Shown here: positions 8,785-17,234 of the stretch, piece after piece
Layout: every line of letters starts with the position of its first letter
Position numbering within the stretch: the first letter of the stretch is position 1
NCBI GenBank assembly: GCA_934757245.1
Contig: CAKVLH010000006.1
Coordinates: forward strand, 1-64,000
DNA: 64,000 bases
Source of the DNA: an uncultured Candidatus Melainabacteria bacterium
GTDB lineage: Bacteria > Cyanobacteriota > Vampirovibrionia > Gastranaerophilales > Gastranaerophilaceae
Direction of reading: 5' to 3'
Notes under the pieces: generated by a model
What the model was told of the DNA's origin: nothing
Seen by the model: only the letters and a program-made list of their open reading frames with translations
Databases searched by the model: none
Program-made: the position numbers and the translations under genes

Positions 8785-9726
8785 GTGGATAATAGAGTTT
8801 TGGACTTTAGTGTAATATTGGAGAAATGCGGAGTTGGAACTGCGACCCCGCAAGAAGTTGTTGCTAACGTTGCAAACTTGGAAGAATTTTATGATGACAA
8901 TGAGCTTGTTGAAATCTACAACTACTTTCTAAGCAATGTTAAAAATCCTGATATTTTAACCGGTGTAATTAAGCTTACTGATGCGCATAAAGCATCTTCA
9001 ACTCTTTCAATATTACTTAACCTGTTATTACTCAAAAATTTTGAGTGTGAAGATACAGATAGCATGATTAATACGCGTGTTATGTGCGCTAAAGCTATTT
9101 CTAACTATAAAGATACTTCTACTGTTGGAGTGCTTTTATATTGCTTGAATAACAAGGGCGAAAATTATAAAATACGTCTGGCGTGCGCAGACGCGTTAGG
9201 CAGAATTGGCGATAGATTTGCCGTTGAACCGCTAATTGACGTCGTACAAGATGAAGACGAAAAATCGGTTTATGTAAAAGAATCTGCAACCTTTGCTTTG
9301 GGACTTTTGGGCGATACTAGTGCAATTGACCCGTTAGTTGCAATTATGGAATCAAAACAGGGTTTGTGGGATAAGTTTTCTTTTCTGAAAGAAAAAATTA
9401 TTGAAGCTTTAGGAAAACTTAATATAAACAATAAGAAAGTCTTAAAAGTTCTTAAGAATTCGATGCTAGATCCTTCTCCAATGGTAAGAATTAATACGAT
9501 TGAAGCTTTGATGAATAGTGAATATGATGAAGCGCAAGATTTAATCAGAACTGCTTTAAAAGATGAAGACGAGGAAGTTCAGAGAAATGCGCTTGTTGCT
9601 ATGTATAATCTGATTGGGCGCGACATTTTAGATGAAGTAATTTCACTTCCTGGGTATTCAAAATTCTTAAAAGAAGAAGCGCAAAGTATGATTGAAGAAT
9701 ATGAAGAAGGTGAAGAAGATGAGTAA
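8785..9726 (+). CDS. HEAT-repeat protein (PBS-lyase-like repeats)
   Basis: This 313-aa helical-repeat protein has recognisable repeats such as IRLACADALGRIGDRFAVEP, KESATFALGLLGDTSAIDPL and QRNALVAMYNLIGRD. Such scaffolds bind proteins; in cyanobacteria related repeats occur in phycobilin lyases, but no pigment genes are seen here. The C-terminus is very acidic (EEYEEGEEDE). The GTG start is chosen because it lies 6 nt after a good -10 box and keeps the N-terminus without an upstream extension. It overlaps queC by 8 nt (ATGAGTAA). Confidence 0.8.
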   Translation: MDNRVLDFSVILEKCGVGTATPQEVVANVANLEEFYDDNELVEIYNYFLSNVKNPDILTGVIKLTDAHKASSTLSILLNLLLLKNFECEDTDSMINTRVMCAKAISNYKDTSTVGVLLYCLNNKGENYKIRLACADALGRIGDRFAVEPLIDVVQDEDEKSVYVKESATFALGLLGDTSAIDPLVAIMESKQGLWDKFSFLKEKIIEALGKLNINNKKVLKVLKNSMLDPSPMVRINTIEALMNSEYDEAQDLIRTALKDEDEEVQRNALVAMYNLIGRDILDEVISLPGYSKFLKEEAQSMIEEYEEGEEDE

Positions 9727-10384
9727 AGCTGTAATTTTATTATCCGGCGGATTAGATTCTTTGGTTGCATTAGGTTACACGAAAGAAAAATACGGTATAG
9801 AGTTAGCTCTTACTTTCGATTATGGACAAAAATCCGCTAAACAAGAGATTGAGACATCTAAAAGAATTGCTGAATTTTATAATGTTAAACACAAAGTTAT
9901 AAAACTCGATTGGCTAAAAGAAATTACACACACGTCTTTAGTTTCAGATGATGAAATTCCTACTGATAATTTAGGAACAAAAGAGAGCGCGTCAAGCGTT
10001 TGGGTTCCAAATCGTAATGGATTATTTTTGAATATTGCTGCGTCTTTTGCGGACTCTTTCGGATATGATTATATTTTATTCGGCGCAAATAAAGACGAAG
10101 GTCAGACTTTTTCGGATAACACAGAAGAATTTAGAGAGCAAATATCTAAAGTATTTGAAAGCTCAACACTTAAAAAGCCTAAGGTTGTCGCTCCCTTGAT
10201 TAATTATGGCAAGGATGATATAGTTAGAATTGCGATGGAAAACTCTATTCCATTGGAGCTTGTAAGGAGTTGTTACAGTTCAAAGCCTAAACATTGCGGA
10301 GTTTGCGAGTCATGTATGCACTTAAAAAAGGCTTTGTTGGCAAATAAGGGAGAAAAATACATAGGTATTTTATTTGAAAAATGA
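9719..10384 (+). CDS. queC: 7-cyano-7-deazaguanine synthase
   Basis: This enzyme converts carboxy-deazaguanine to preQ0 with ATP and ammonia in queuosine tRNA modification. The 221-aa protein has the PP-loop SGGLDS near its N-terminus, TFDYGQKSAKQE, and a C-terminal zinc site, CYSSKPKHCGVCESC. The start is the ATG overlapping the HEAT-gene stop; an in-frame upstream ATG would add nine non-homologous residues. It is coupled to the next gene through AATGATG. The other preQ0 genes are not in the window. Confidence 0.94.
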   Translation: MSKAVILLSGGLDSLVALGYTKEKYGIELALTFDYGQKSAKQEIETSKRIAEFYNVKHKVIKLDWLKEITHTSLVSDDEIPTDNLGTKESASSVWVPNRNGLFLNIAASFADSFGYDYILFGANKDEGQTFSDNTEEFREQISKVFESSTLKKPKVVAPLINYGKDDIVRIAMENSIPLELVRSCYSSKPKHCGVCESCMHLKKALLANKGEKYIGILFEK

Positions 10385-10938
10385 TGCACACAAAATTAAT
10401 CGATAAAGAAATTAAATATATTGGTTCACAACTTGCGCCACATTGGATTTATAAGAATTTTAAATTGCAAGGTGATGCAATTGTTGCTTTTATTGGCGAA
10501 TGCGAAGTTGCATTAACAGAAATGGTTGATATCGAGGATGTTATTAATAATGAACCGATTTATAGCAAATCAATGTTGAGCTTTATTACAGAACAATTCA
10601 ACGTAAATTTGGTTGAAGGTGTTTTCAGACAAAGGCTTTTGATATGCATAATAAAAGAATTACTAGAAGAAAGAGGAATTTTTGTTGTAAGAAACGGTGA
10701 TGATTTGATGATTGATGGCAGAAAATTATCTGTTTCTATTGCAACAAAATCAACAACTTCAATTCTTATTCATACCGGTTTAAATATTTTATCAGAAGGT
10801 GCGCCTGTAAAAGCTTCCGGTTTAACAAGTGAACTTGGAATTACTGATATAAAAGAATTTGCGCTTGAAGTAATGAAAAGATATTCAGAAGAATTAGAAG
10901 ATATAAATTTAGCTAGCACAAAAGTTCGTGGAGTATAG
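10381..10938 (+). CDS. DUF366 family protein
   Basis: This 185-aa protein of unknown function resembles DUF366 (cyanobacterial and archaeal): YIGSQLAPHWIYKNF, GDAIVAFIGECEVALTEMVD, and a C-terminal block TKSTTSILIHTGLNI. Its start codon lies within the queC stop region (two ATGs in tandem; either could be used), so co-translation with queC is likely. A link to deazapurine or tRNA modification is suggested by position only. Confidence 0.75.
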   Translation: MMHTKLIDKEIKYIGSQLAPHWIYKNFKLQGDAIVAFIGECEVALTEMVDIEDVINNEPIYSKSMLSFITEQFNVNLVEGVFRQRLLICIIKELLEERGIFVVRNGDDLMIDGRKLSVSIATKSTTSILIHTGLNILSEGAPVKASGLTSELGITDIKEFALEVMKRYSEELEDINLASTKVRGV

Positions 10939-10943
10939 TTTTA

Positions 10944-11558
10944 ATGGGAAATCAATTTGGTTATAAAAAATACATGAAAAAAGAAGCTCAAAAGGATAAT
11001 TCACTTTTGAAGATTTTTGTACTTTCATTTTTCGGTATGCTTATTGTTTTTACATTTTTGATTAAATCATTTTCACCAACTGTAGATACTTCAATTGGTG
11101 ATTATCAAGATAATTCAGAAACTCAACAAGAAGAAGCTACAAATAATGTTGATGATAGACTATCAATGATTCAGAGCGAAGACCAAGGACGTAGTTTTTC
11201 TGATTTAATGGCAAAACCGGACGATGTTGCAACTAAAACTGATGTTCAAAAAGATGTTGTAGTTGAACAACCTAAAAATGCACAAGGCAACACCTCTGCA
11301 GAAACTCCGACACCACAACCAGTTCAACCAGATCCTGTTTATAAAGTCTTTGTTGGTACATACACTTCAGCAGAACAAGCAAAAGTAGCGAAGGATATTA
11401 TTCAAGAATCTGGTAATGGGCTGAATCCGATTGTAAAATGCATAGGTTCAAATAATTATACTCTGCAAGTAGGTATCTTTAAAAACAAACAAAGTGCAGA
11501 ATCTTTATTATACACAGTTCAACAAAACCACTTACCTGGAAGAATTGTACAAGAATAA
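10944..11558 (+). CDS. SPOR-domain membrane protein
   Basis: This 204-aa protein has a cytoplasmic N-terminus, one transmembrane helix (LKIFVLSFFGMLIVFTFLI, about residues 23-42), a Gln/Pro/Thr-rich linker, and a C-terminal SPOR repeat pair (YKVFVGTYTSAEQAKVAK and YTLQVGIFKNKQSAESL). SPOR domains bind denuded septal peptidoglycan, so a role at the division site is likely. It follows DUF366 by 5 nt. Confidence 0.85.
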   Translation: MGNQFGYKKYMKKEAQKDNSLLKIFVLSFFGMLIVFTFLIKSFSPTVDTSIGDYQDNSETQQEEATNNVDDRLSMIQSEDQGRSFSDLMAKPDDVATKTDVQKDVVVEQPKNAQGNTSAETPTPQPVQPDPVYKVFVGTYTSAEQAKVAKDIIQESGNGLNPIVKCIGSNNYTLQVGIFKNKQSAESLLYTVQQNHLPGRIVQE

Positions 11559-11590
11559 ACATTCTATTTCCAAAAATACAACGCATAGAG

Positions 11591-11619
11591 TAGGCATTCA
11601 GAGCTCTTTAGTGTATAAT
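11591..11619 (+). promoter_or_regulatory. Leaderless-type promoter of dgt
   Basis: TATAAT at 11614-11619 sits 6 nt before the dgt ATG; TAGGCA (11591-11596) is a 4/6 match to -35 with a 17-bp spacer. No Shine-Dalgarno precedes the gene. Confidence 0.55.
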
Positions 11620-11625
11620 TTAGCT

Positions 11626-12657
11626 ATGAATACTGAATTTAAGACCATTAAAGATAAATTAGAACAGCGCGAAATGGAGCTTTTAAGCCCTTACGCAACA
11701 AAATGTTTAAACACAAAAGGCAGAAAACGCAAGCGCGAAGAACAATTCGAGATTAGAACCGAATTTCAAAGAGACAGAGATAAGATTTTACATTCCAAAT
11801 CATTCAGAAGGTTGAAGCACAAAACTCAAGTATTTTTATCTCCTTTTAATGACCATTTTAGAACCAGATTAACTCACACTCTTGAAGTTGCGCAAATCGG
11901 TAGAACAATGGCACGCGCATTAAATCTTAACGAAGATTTGGTGGAAGCAATTGCTTTGGGGCACGATTTGGGGCATACAGCTTTCGGTCATTGCGGTGAA
12001 GGCACTTTGGACGAACTTCTACCTACGGGTTTTCATCACAATTTGCAAAGTGTAAGAGTGGTTGAAGTATTAGAAGACATGAATCTTTGCAAAGAAACGG
12101 TTGACGGAATTTTGACCCACACTTGGGGTTATAAGCCTAAAACTCCAGAGGCTCAAATTGTTCAATATGCGGATAAAATTGCATATATTAACCACGATAT
12201 TGAAGATTCTGTAAGGGCCGGAATAATTGCGGAAGACGATTTGCCACCTGATTGTATAAAGTATTTTACTTCTAATCAGTCTGTAAGATTGGGGAAAATG
12301 ATTACAGATGTTATTACAAGTTCAATGGATAAGCCAAAAGTTACGATGTCCGAAGAAGGCTGGTTTTATGTAACAAAACTCCGTACTTGGATGTTTGATA
12401 ATGTTTATTTAGATCCGATAGCTAAGGCAGAAGAAAAGAAGGCTAAAAACATTATTCGTTCTTTGTTTGAGTATTACACAAATATGTTACAACCGTATTA
12501 CGATGCTGATGAAATTCCGCAAATTGTAACAGACCATATTTCCGGAATGACTGACCAATATGCAATCAGACGCTATAAGGATTTGTTCATTCCTATGCCA
12601 TTAGCGGATAAAACAAGTGATGACGCACTACTTAAGAAAGCTCGTGAAAGAGAATGA
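11626..12657 (+). CDS. dgt: dGTPase-like HD-domain triphosphohydrolase
   Basis: This 343-aa protein is of the deoxyguanosinetriphosphate triphosphohydrolase-like family, which cleaves dNTPs to nucleosides and triphosphate. The N-terminal RTEFQRDRDKILHSKSFRRL is diagnostic. HD-domain residues follow: TRLTHTLEVAQIGR, then GHDLGHTAFGHCGE, then the aspartate in QYADKIAYINHD. An in-frame extension 44 codons upstream would overlap the SPOR gene and lacks homology, so MNTEFKTIKD is taken as the start, 6 nt after a TATAAT. It overlaps the lipoate ligase gene by ATGA. Confidence 0.9.
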   Translation: MNTEFKTIKDKLEQREMELLSPYATKCLNTKGRKRKREEQFEIRTEFQRDRDKILHSKSFRRLKHKTQVFLSPFNDHFRTRLTHTLEVAQIGRTMARALNLNEDLVEAIALGHDLGHTAFGHCGEGTLDELLPTGFHHNLQSVRVVEVLEDMNLCKETVDGILTHTWGYKPKTPEAQIVQYADKIAYINHDIEDSVRAGIIAEDDLPPDCIKYFTSNQSVRLGKMITDVITSSMDKPKVTMSEEGWFYVTKLRTWMFDNVYLDPIAKAEEKKAKNIIRSLFEYYTNMLQPYYDADEIPQIVTDHISGMTDQYAIRRYKDLFIPMPLADKTSDDALLKKARERE

Positions 12658-13292
12658 AATATTTAGGTTATAGTGTAAATACAGGCGCAAAAAATATGGA
12701 AATCGACGCAAAAATGCTTGAAAACGCGATTTCATACCAAGAAAAAGATATTTTATTTAGACTTTACGGTTGGTCGCCAAAATGTATTTCATTGGGTAGA
12801 AACCAAAAAGATGATTTTTTAACTGGCGAAATTGACGCTGTAAGACGTTTAACAGGTGGAAGAGCACTTTTGCACGATAATGAAATTACATATTGTTGTG
12901 TAGCGCCTGTTGAAACAATACCAAATGGTCAGAGTGTAGTAGAATCGTATAAATTTATCTCTGGGATTCTGATTGACTTCTTTAAGATATTGGATATTAA
13001 ATTGGATTTTGGTGAAAACAAACGTGTATCAACGCATTACGACTATTGTATGTTGCTTTCAACAGGTGCGGATGTTTGTTATCAAGGCAAAAAAATAATC
13101 GGATCAGCACAGTGCCGAAAAAACGGGTATATTATGCAACACGGTTCAATTTTATTTGGTTATGATAAAGAGTTGCTTGAGAGGCTTTTTCATGAAAAAG
13201 TGCAAGGTATTACAACGGTTGCAGAAATTTTGCCAAATCTAAGTAAAGAGGAGTTTGTAAAAAGATTTGAAAACTTTATATCGTTGGGGTGA
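12654..13292 (+). CDS. Lipoate-protein ligase A family protein
   Basis: This 212-aa protein of the BPL/LplA fold attaches or transfers lipoyl or octanoyl groups to carrier domains. Motifs are WSPKCISLGRNQ, the RRLTGGRALLHDNEITY block (the RRxxGG lipoate site), and CYQGKKIIGSAQCRKNGYIMQHGS. It lacks the C-terminal accessory domain of large LplA proteins. A Cys (CCVAP) near the position used by LipM/LipL-type octanoyltransferases makes that an alternative. The start overlaps the dgt stop (ATGA). Confidence 0.85.
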   Translation: MKYLGYSVNTGAKNMEIDAKMLENAISYQEKDILFRLYGWSPKCISLGRNQKDDFLTGEIDAVRRLTGGRALLHDNEITYCCVAPVETIPNGQSVVESYKFISGILIDFFKILDIKLDFGENKRVSTHYDYCMLLSTGADVCYQGKKIIGSAQCRKNGYIMQHGSILFGYDKELLERLFHEKVQGITTVAEILPNLSKEEFVKRFENFISLG

Positions 13293-13653
13293 AACCCTAA
13301 CTTACAAACTAACGAACCCCACAATGACGTCCAACCAATAGTTTCACGCCATGTCTTTGCGAAGGCGATTTTACACTTCACTTCCTTATTATTAGTGATA
13401 CCTACAAGCGGGGAAGTTTATTGTAAAATGAAGCAATCGAGCCTTTTATTAACTATTATTTTGAATCTGGACAATACATTTTTTACTAAAAAGCCTTGAT
13501 ATGACCATTTTTTATAAATTGTAGATAAATTTATCTCGGACAATAGTGCCTTACAGGAGAGGGCTAGGGTAAGGTGAAGGTTAACTCTCAACGTTCTACT
13601 TTCAAACCCTTATCTTTACAGTACGGTACTGCCTTGCGAACTGTGTTCGATCT
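13293..13653. other. Intergenic region with decayed repeats
   Basis: I see no gene in these 361 bases. They contain pieces that look like dispersed repeats (CCATGTCTTTGCGAAGGCGA near 13350, GAAGCAATCGAGCC near 13430) and copy 2 of repeat A (13549-13578). The short open frame on the minus strand here overlaps the end of the ligase gene and has no coding character. Confidence 0.5.
13549..13578 (+). repeat. Dispersed intergenic repeat A, copy 2
   Basis: 27 of 30 bases are identical to 2599-2628; the differences are AT to GC within the GGATTAGGG core and one G to A. Confidence 0.7.
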
Positions 13654-14328
13654 TTATTTCAAACTCTTAGATATTTGCGCTTGAATAGTGTTGGCTCTGG
13701 TTATATATTTAGTCAATTTTTCATATTTATCAACAGCTTCGCCATAAGGAGTTTGCATTGTCATTAATTCGTCAACGCTTTTATTGATATTTTCTAATTT
13801 TGCAAGAGATTTTTTTAATTCTAAAGCTGAAGAAAAACGTTTTGGCAATTTCGAAATCAAAGCATCAGAAAATATTCCGAACAACTTTTTAATACCGCTA
13901 AAATTTTCTTTAACTTTTGGTGATAGCATATTTGTTATTCCGCCGGATATTTTTGCTGAAAGGCTTGTGTCATTATAAATTTCTATCAATCCGTTTAAAT
14001 CTTCTTGCAACTGCTTTTTTCGATTAAACAAAAATTCAACTTTATTGAAATCTCTAACATCTTTTGCGGCTTGAATTTCGTCTTCAATTGATTTTAATTC
14101 TTCTTCTGTTTTAGAAATTTTGTATTCTAATTTAAAAATTTCATCGGTAACATCTTTGTAAGCGTCTTCTTTTAAAATGTTGTAGTCATAATCATTTAAA
14201 CGACGCTGTGGCTCGGTTTGTACGTTAATCGGACGAATTTCTTCCGGCTGCAAGAAAAAATTATCATCATCTTGCAACTTGTTACCAAAAGGATTTTCGT
14301 TATTATTTACAAACATATCTCCGCTCAT
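13654..14328 (-). CDS. Coiled-coil hypothetical protein in the csrA/fliW cluster
   Basis: I do not recognise this 224-aa protein. The first 50 residues are polar and likely disordered. Residues about 60-115 form a strong coiled coil (KLEYKISKTEEELKSIEDEI), and the rest is mixed helical with another heptad-like segment near the end. It is the last gene of the cluster containing fliW, csrA and two TPR proteins, so a flagellar or surface-related role is possible. It may also be read from its own promoter: TTGAAG, 17 bp, TATAAT, 6 nt, ATG, with no Shine-Dalgarno. Confidence 0.7.
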   Translation of the reverse strand: MSGDMFVNNNENPFGNKLQDDDNFFLQPEEIRPINVQTEPQRRLNDYDYNILKEDAYKDVTDEIFKLEYKISKTEEELKSIEDEIQAAKDVRDFNKVEFLFNRKKQLQEDLNGLIEIYNDTSLSAKISGGITNMLSPKVKENFSGIKKLFGIFSDALISKLPKRFSSALELKKSLAKLENINKSVDELMTMQTPYGEAVDKYEKLTKYITRANTIQAQISKSLK

Positions 14329-14334
14329 AGGAAA

Positions 14335-14363
14335 ATTATACTATTAAAGATAATTTTCTTCAA
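14335..14363 (-). promoter_or_regulatory. Leaderless-type promoter inside the csrA cluster
   Basis: On the minus strand TTGAAG (14358-14363), a 17-bp spacer and TATAAT (14335-14340) end 6 nt before the ATG at 14328. It overlaps the end of the upstream TPR gene. Confidence 0.6.
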
Positions 14364-14925
14364 TTTTTTCCTTCATTATAAGTGCCGGATAATAATTTGG
14401 TATCAAATTTAAGCATTCGTTAGCGTGAAAATATGCTTGTTCAAAATCGTGAATTTTTAAATAATAGCGCATAAGCATAAAGTGCAATTCTGCATCATTA
14501 TAATAAATATCTTTTGATTTTTGCATATAATTAAACGCTGCCGATTGCAAATTGTTTTCAAACATCACGCGCGCTGCAAATTTATAAACTTCTTGATTGA
14601 TTTCTGCAAAAATATCCAACGCACCCAGCAATTGCTCTACGTAATCAACTTTTTCATTTTTCAACAGTAAATCTAAATCTATTTCTAAAAAGTTTCTTAT
14701 TTGAAAAAAAGTAGGAAAAATCTCCATATATCCTTCTAAAACAGAAACTAAAATAGTTCCCCAAATTCCTCTCGGATTGTCAATTTTAGAAAAAATTTCT
14801 TTTGCGGATTTTAAATCCTCGTTAAGCACAGCTAAATATGCGTGCTCTATTGAATTTGGCGTAATTTTTATATCAGAGCAGTTAGGATAAAAAAAGAAAA
14901 ATTTTCCTTTATTTGAATTAACCAT
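14344..14925 (-). CDS. TPR-like helical protein
   Basis: This 193-aa protein has at least one clear tetratricopeptide-like hairpin at the C-terminus (FEQAYFHANECLNLIPNYYP) and alpha-helical pairs before it. Its start overlaps the csrA stop by 8 nt (ATGGTTAA), so the two are translationally coupled. It could be a protein-binding partner in the CsrA/FliW circuit, but this is inferred from position. Confidence 0.7.
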   Translation of the reverse strand: MVNSNKGKFFFFYPNCSDIKITPNSIEHAYLAVLNEDLKSAKEIFSKIDNPRGIWGTILVSVLEGYMEIFPTFFQIRNFLEIDLDLLLKNEKVDYVEQLLGALDIFAEINQEVYKFAARVMFENNLQSAAFNYMQKSKDIYYNDAELHFMLMRYYLKIHDFEQAYFHANECLNLIPNYYPALIMKEKIEENYL

Positions 14926-15259
14926 TCTTCTTATTGATTCTTATTGAATTCTTTTTAGCCTTATTGTTTTCGTCAACTATAAGTTCTTCTTCCTCGTTAG
15001 GAAGCGCAGCTGATGTATCGTTAAGCGAAGTTCCGTCTTTGATAAGGTCTGAAACAGAGTCTACTGCTGACACATTAGTATTCTTGCCGATTAAGTTGGC
15101 AAGTTTGATTTGCAGATAAATTTCTTCTCTATATATTTTAACGTCTTTATCAGCCTTGATTGCAACTTTGCAGACGCCATTTTTTGCTTCGACAATAGTT
15201 ATTTCAATATTGTCGTTTATCATTATTTTTTGACCATTTTTTCGAGTAATAACGAGCAT
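14918..15259 (-). CDS. csrA: CsrA translational regulator with long C-terminal tail
   Basis: This RNA-binding dimer represses flagellin or carbon-metabolism mRNAs by covering GGA sites. The first about 55 residues match CsrA (MLVITRKNGQKIMI, VKIYREEIY). The remaining about 55 residues are an acidic then basic tail (NEEEELIVDENN, IRINKKNG) not present in the usual 60-75-aa proteins. It lies 17 nt after fliW, its known antagonist in other bacteria. An AAGGA site precedes the ATG. Confidence 0.9.
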   Translation of the reverse strand: MLVITRKNGQKIMINDNIEITIVEAKNGVCKVAIKADKDVKIYREEIYLQIKLANLIGKNTNVSAVDSVSDLIKDGTSLNDTSAALPNEEEELIVDENNKAKKNSIRINKKNG

Positions 15260-15275
15260 TTATAATCCTTAAAAC

Positions 15276-15710
15276 TTACTTATTTTCTTTAAACATAGGG
15301 TAGCTGATATCGTAACCGGAGCCTGACAATACAACTTGTGCTGCAGTTTGGTTATCCAAATTAAAAATTAACGGAGCAAGCAAGTTTATTGTAGTTCCTT
15401 TCGGATTATCTTGCGGAATAGAAGTTATGTTCATAACAAGCAAGCTTTCTACGTTTGTAATGTTTAAAACTTCGACAACATTATCCGGCAAATCAATTGT
15501 GTAGTCTAAATCCAATGCCGATACCGATATAACCGGAAATGCCAAAGTTGGATCTTCTACTGATTGAAGCCATTTGAACAATGTTTCTTTATTTGGGTCT
15601 AGTATTATAAATTTGTGCAACATGTCAAAACCGATAATTGGCATTGCAAAATTAAAAATACGATCTTCTTCTATTTCGATTTCACCAAATCTAACTGTGT
15701 TTAATTTCAT
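15276..15710 (-). CDS. fliW: Flagellar assembly factor FliW
   Basis: FliW binds CsrA and flagellin, and releases CsrA when flagellin is secreted. The 144-aa protein has the family pattern: VRFGEIEIEEDRIFNF, PIIGFDMLHKF, FKWLQSVEDPTLAFPV and NLLAPLIFN. It lies directly upstream of csrA, as in Firmicutes and spirochaetes, and implies that the organism builds flagella. Confidence 0.93.
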   Translation of the reverse strand: MKLNTVRFGEIEIEEDRIFNFAMPIIGFDMLHKFIILDPNKETLFKWLQSVEDPTLAFPVISVSALDLDYTIDLPDNVVEVLNITNVESLLVMNITSIPQDNPKGTTINLLAPLIFNLDNQTAAQVVLSGSGYDISYPMFKENK

Positions 15711-15722
15711 TCTTTAACTTTC

Positions 15723-16472
15723 TTAAAAACCTACTGACATTTGGTTTGTCAATAATGATTGTATTACTTGTGGGCTTAAAGAAGAATTGTTATTTCCTCC
15801 CATAAGCATATTTAACATTGCGTTATTGTTATTAACGTCGTTACCACCGGTTAATAATGACATTTCGTTAACATTGTTGTTCAAAATGTCGCTCAAACCT
15901 GCTTTTTGCAAAGTTCTCAATGCTGCAACGATTTCGTCATTAGTAGGAACTTCGCTTGAAAAATCTTTGTATTCTCTGAATTTTTGAGGAGTAACATCTC
16001 CGCCTCTGTTCATTTCTCTCATCAAGTTTTCAATCTTTTGTTTTTCGTAATCGCTTCTGGCTTCTTCTGAAAAACCGGAACCGAATCTACTTTGAATAAA
16101 ATTATCCAAGGCTGAAGCTTCTGATTCTTCATGACATTTATCAGGTGTTTCTAAACAAGTTTTACCCTTTGTTGCATAACGACCAAGCTGTCCGTTTGGA
16201 GAAAGTGTAATAACTCTTTCATAATTAGAGATTGCTTCGTCTTTCTTTCCTATTTGAGCAGATGTCATTGCTAAATAATAATAAGCAACAGCATTTGACG
16301 GATCGCGCTTTACGATGTTTGTAAAAGCTGAATAGCTTTGTGAATAGTTGCCTGATTTATACAATCTTATAGCATTTGCTAATGCAGAGTTTGATGTTGT
16401 TTTAGCATTTGCAAAATTCATTGTTGAAGCACATAATAGAGCTGCCATTAAAACAATAATATACTTTTTCAT
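15723..16472 (-). CDS. Secreted TPR-repeat protein
   Basis: This 249-aa protein has a signal peptide (MKKYIIVLMAALLCASTMNFANA) and two or three TPR units at residues 28-100 (AIRLYKSGNYSQSYSAFTNI, AYYYLAMTSAQIGKKDEAIS). A charged middle region is followed by an Asn/Met/Leu-rich tail (GGNDVNNNNAMLNMLMGG). It is probably periplasmic. It is the first gene of the fliW/csrA cluster, with an AAGGG ribosome-binding site. Its function is unknown. Confidence 0.8.
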   Translation of the reverse strand: MKKYIIVLMAALLCASTMNFANAKTTSNSALANAIRLYKSGNYSQSYSAFTNIVKRDPSNAVAYYYLAMTSAQIGKKDEAISNYERVITLSPNGQLGRYATKGKTCLETPDKCHEESEASALDNFIQSRFGSGFSEEARSDYEKQKIENLMREMNRGGDVTPQKFREYKDFSSEVPTNDEIVAALRTLQKAGLSDILNNNVNEMSLLTGGNDVNNNNAMLNMLMGGNNNSSLSPQVIQSLLTNQMSVGF

Positions 16473-16540
16473 AATAACCCTTCTTATTCTAATTATCTTT
16501 TCTAAGTATACATCTACTCAATTAATCTTTGTATACACCA

Positions 16541-16555
16541 TATAATTGAATTATA
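16541..16555. promoter_or_regulatory. A/T dyad upstream of the secreted TPR gene
   Basis: TATAATTGAATTATA is a perfect dyad in the 123-bp gap between lepB and the TPR gene. On the minus strand it offers a TATAAT about 70 nt before the ATG. It could be promoter, operator or both. Confidence 0.35.
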
Positions 16556-16595
16556 CACTATCTTCTTAAGGATAACAAGGTTTAAGTCAATATGT

Positions 16596-17234
16596 TTAAA
16601 GCCCTTTTATATGAGTTAACGGCCAGAATAGAAAAACTGCGCGACCTATAAATCTTTCTTTTGGTAAAGTGCCCCAGAAACGGCTATCCATTGAGTTCCC
16701 TCTGTTATCGCCCATCATGAAATACTGACCTTCCGGAATTATAAGCGGACCGCAAAACATATCAGCTTTGCATTTATGGAAATCGTATTCGCTCATAATA
16801 TAATCTTCTTGTAACGGCTCATCATTGATATAAACTTTGTACGCTCCATTAGAGCCTTGTTTGATTTCCAGCTTTTCGCCCGGAAGTCCTACTACACGCT
16901 TAATATAGGCAATATCTTTGCAGAAAAATCCTGTTAAGCGGCTAAACACAGCCCAAGGAGTAGTTTGTAATTTGACAAACGGTGGGTAAAATATCATGAT
17001 ATCACCGCGCTTAGGTGTGTTTTCAAAATGGTGAGTTTTTATTAAATTTGGAAATTTTGTAAGTTTTTCAACTACAATCCTGTCGCCTTCAACAAGAGTC
17101 GGTTTCATAGAGCCTGACGGAATCCATCTTAATTCAGCAACAAAAAATCTTATTAAAATCACAGCAATTACTACAAAAACAATTGTATCAACAGTTTCTT
17201 TGAGGTTTGCTTTAAATTTTTCTTTATCAATCAT
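16596..17234 (-). CDS. lepB: Signal peptidase I
   Basis: This membrane protease cleaves Sec signal peptides. The 212-aa protein has one N-terminal transmembrane helix (residues about 17-35) and the catalytic Ser in IPSGSMKPT (Ser42). Box C is RGDIMIFYPP, the catalytic Lys is in YIKRVVGLPGE (Lys112), and GDNRGNSMDSRFWG is box E. The start overlaps the polyprenyl synthetase stop by ATGA, so the two are coupled. Confidence 0.95.
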   Translation of the reverse strand: MIDKEKFKANLKETVDTIVFVVIAVILIRFFVAELRWIPSGSMKPTLVEGDRIVVEKLTKFPNLIKTHHFENTPKRGDIMIFYPPFVKLQTTPWAVFSRLTGFFCKDIAYIKRVVGLPGEKLEIKQGSNGAYKVYINDEPLQEDYIMSEYDFHKCKADMFCGPLIIPEGQYFMMGDNRGNSMDSRFWGTLPKERFIGRAVFLFWPLTHIKGL

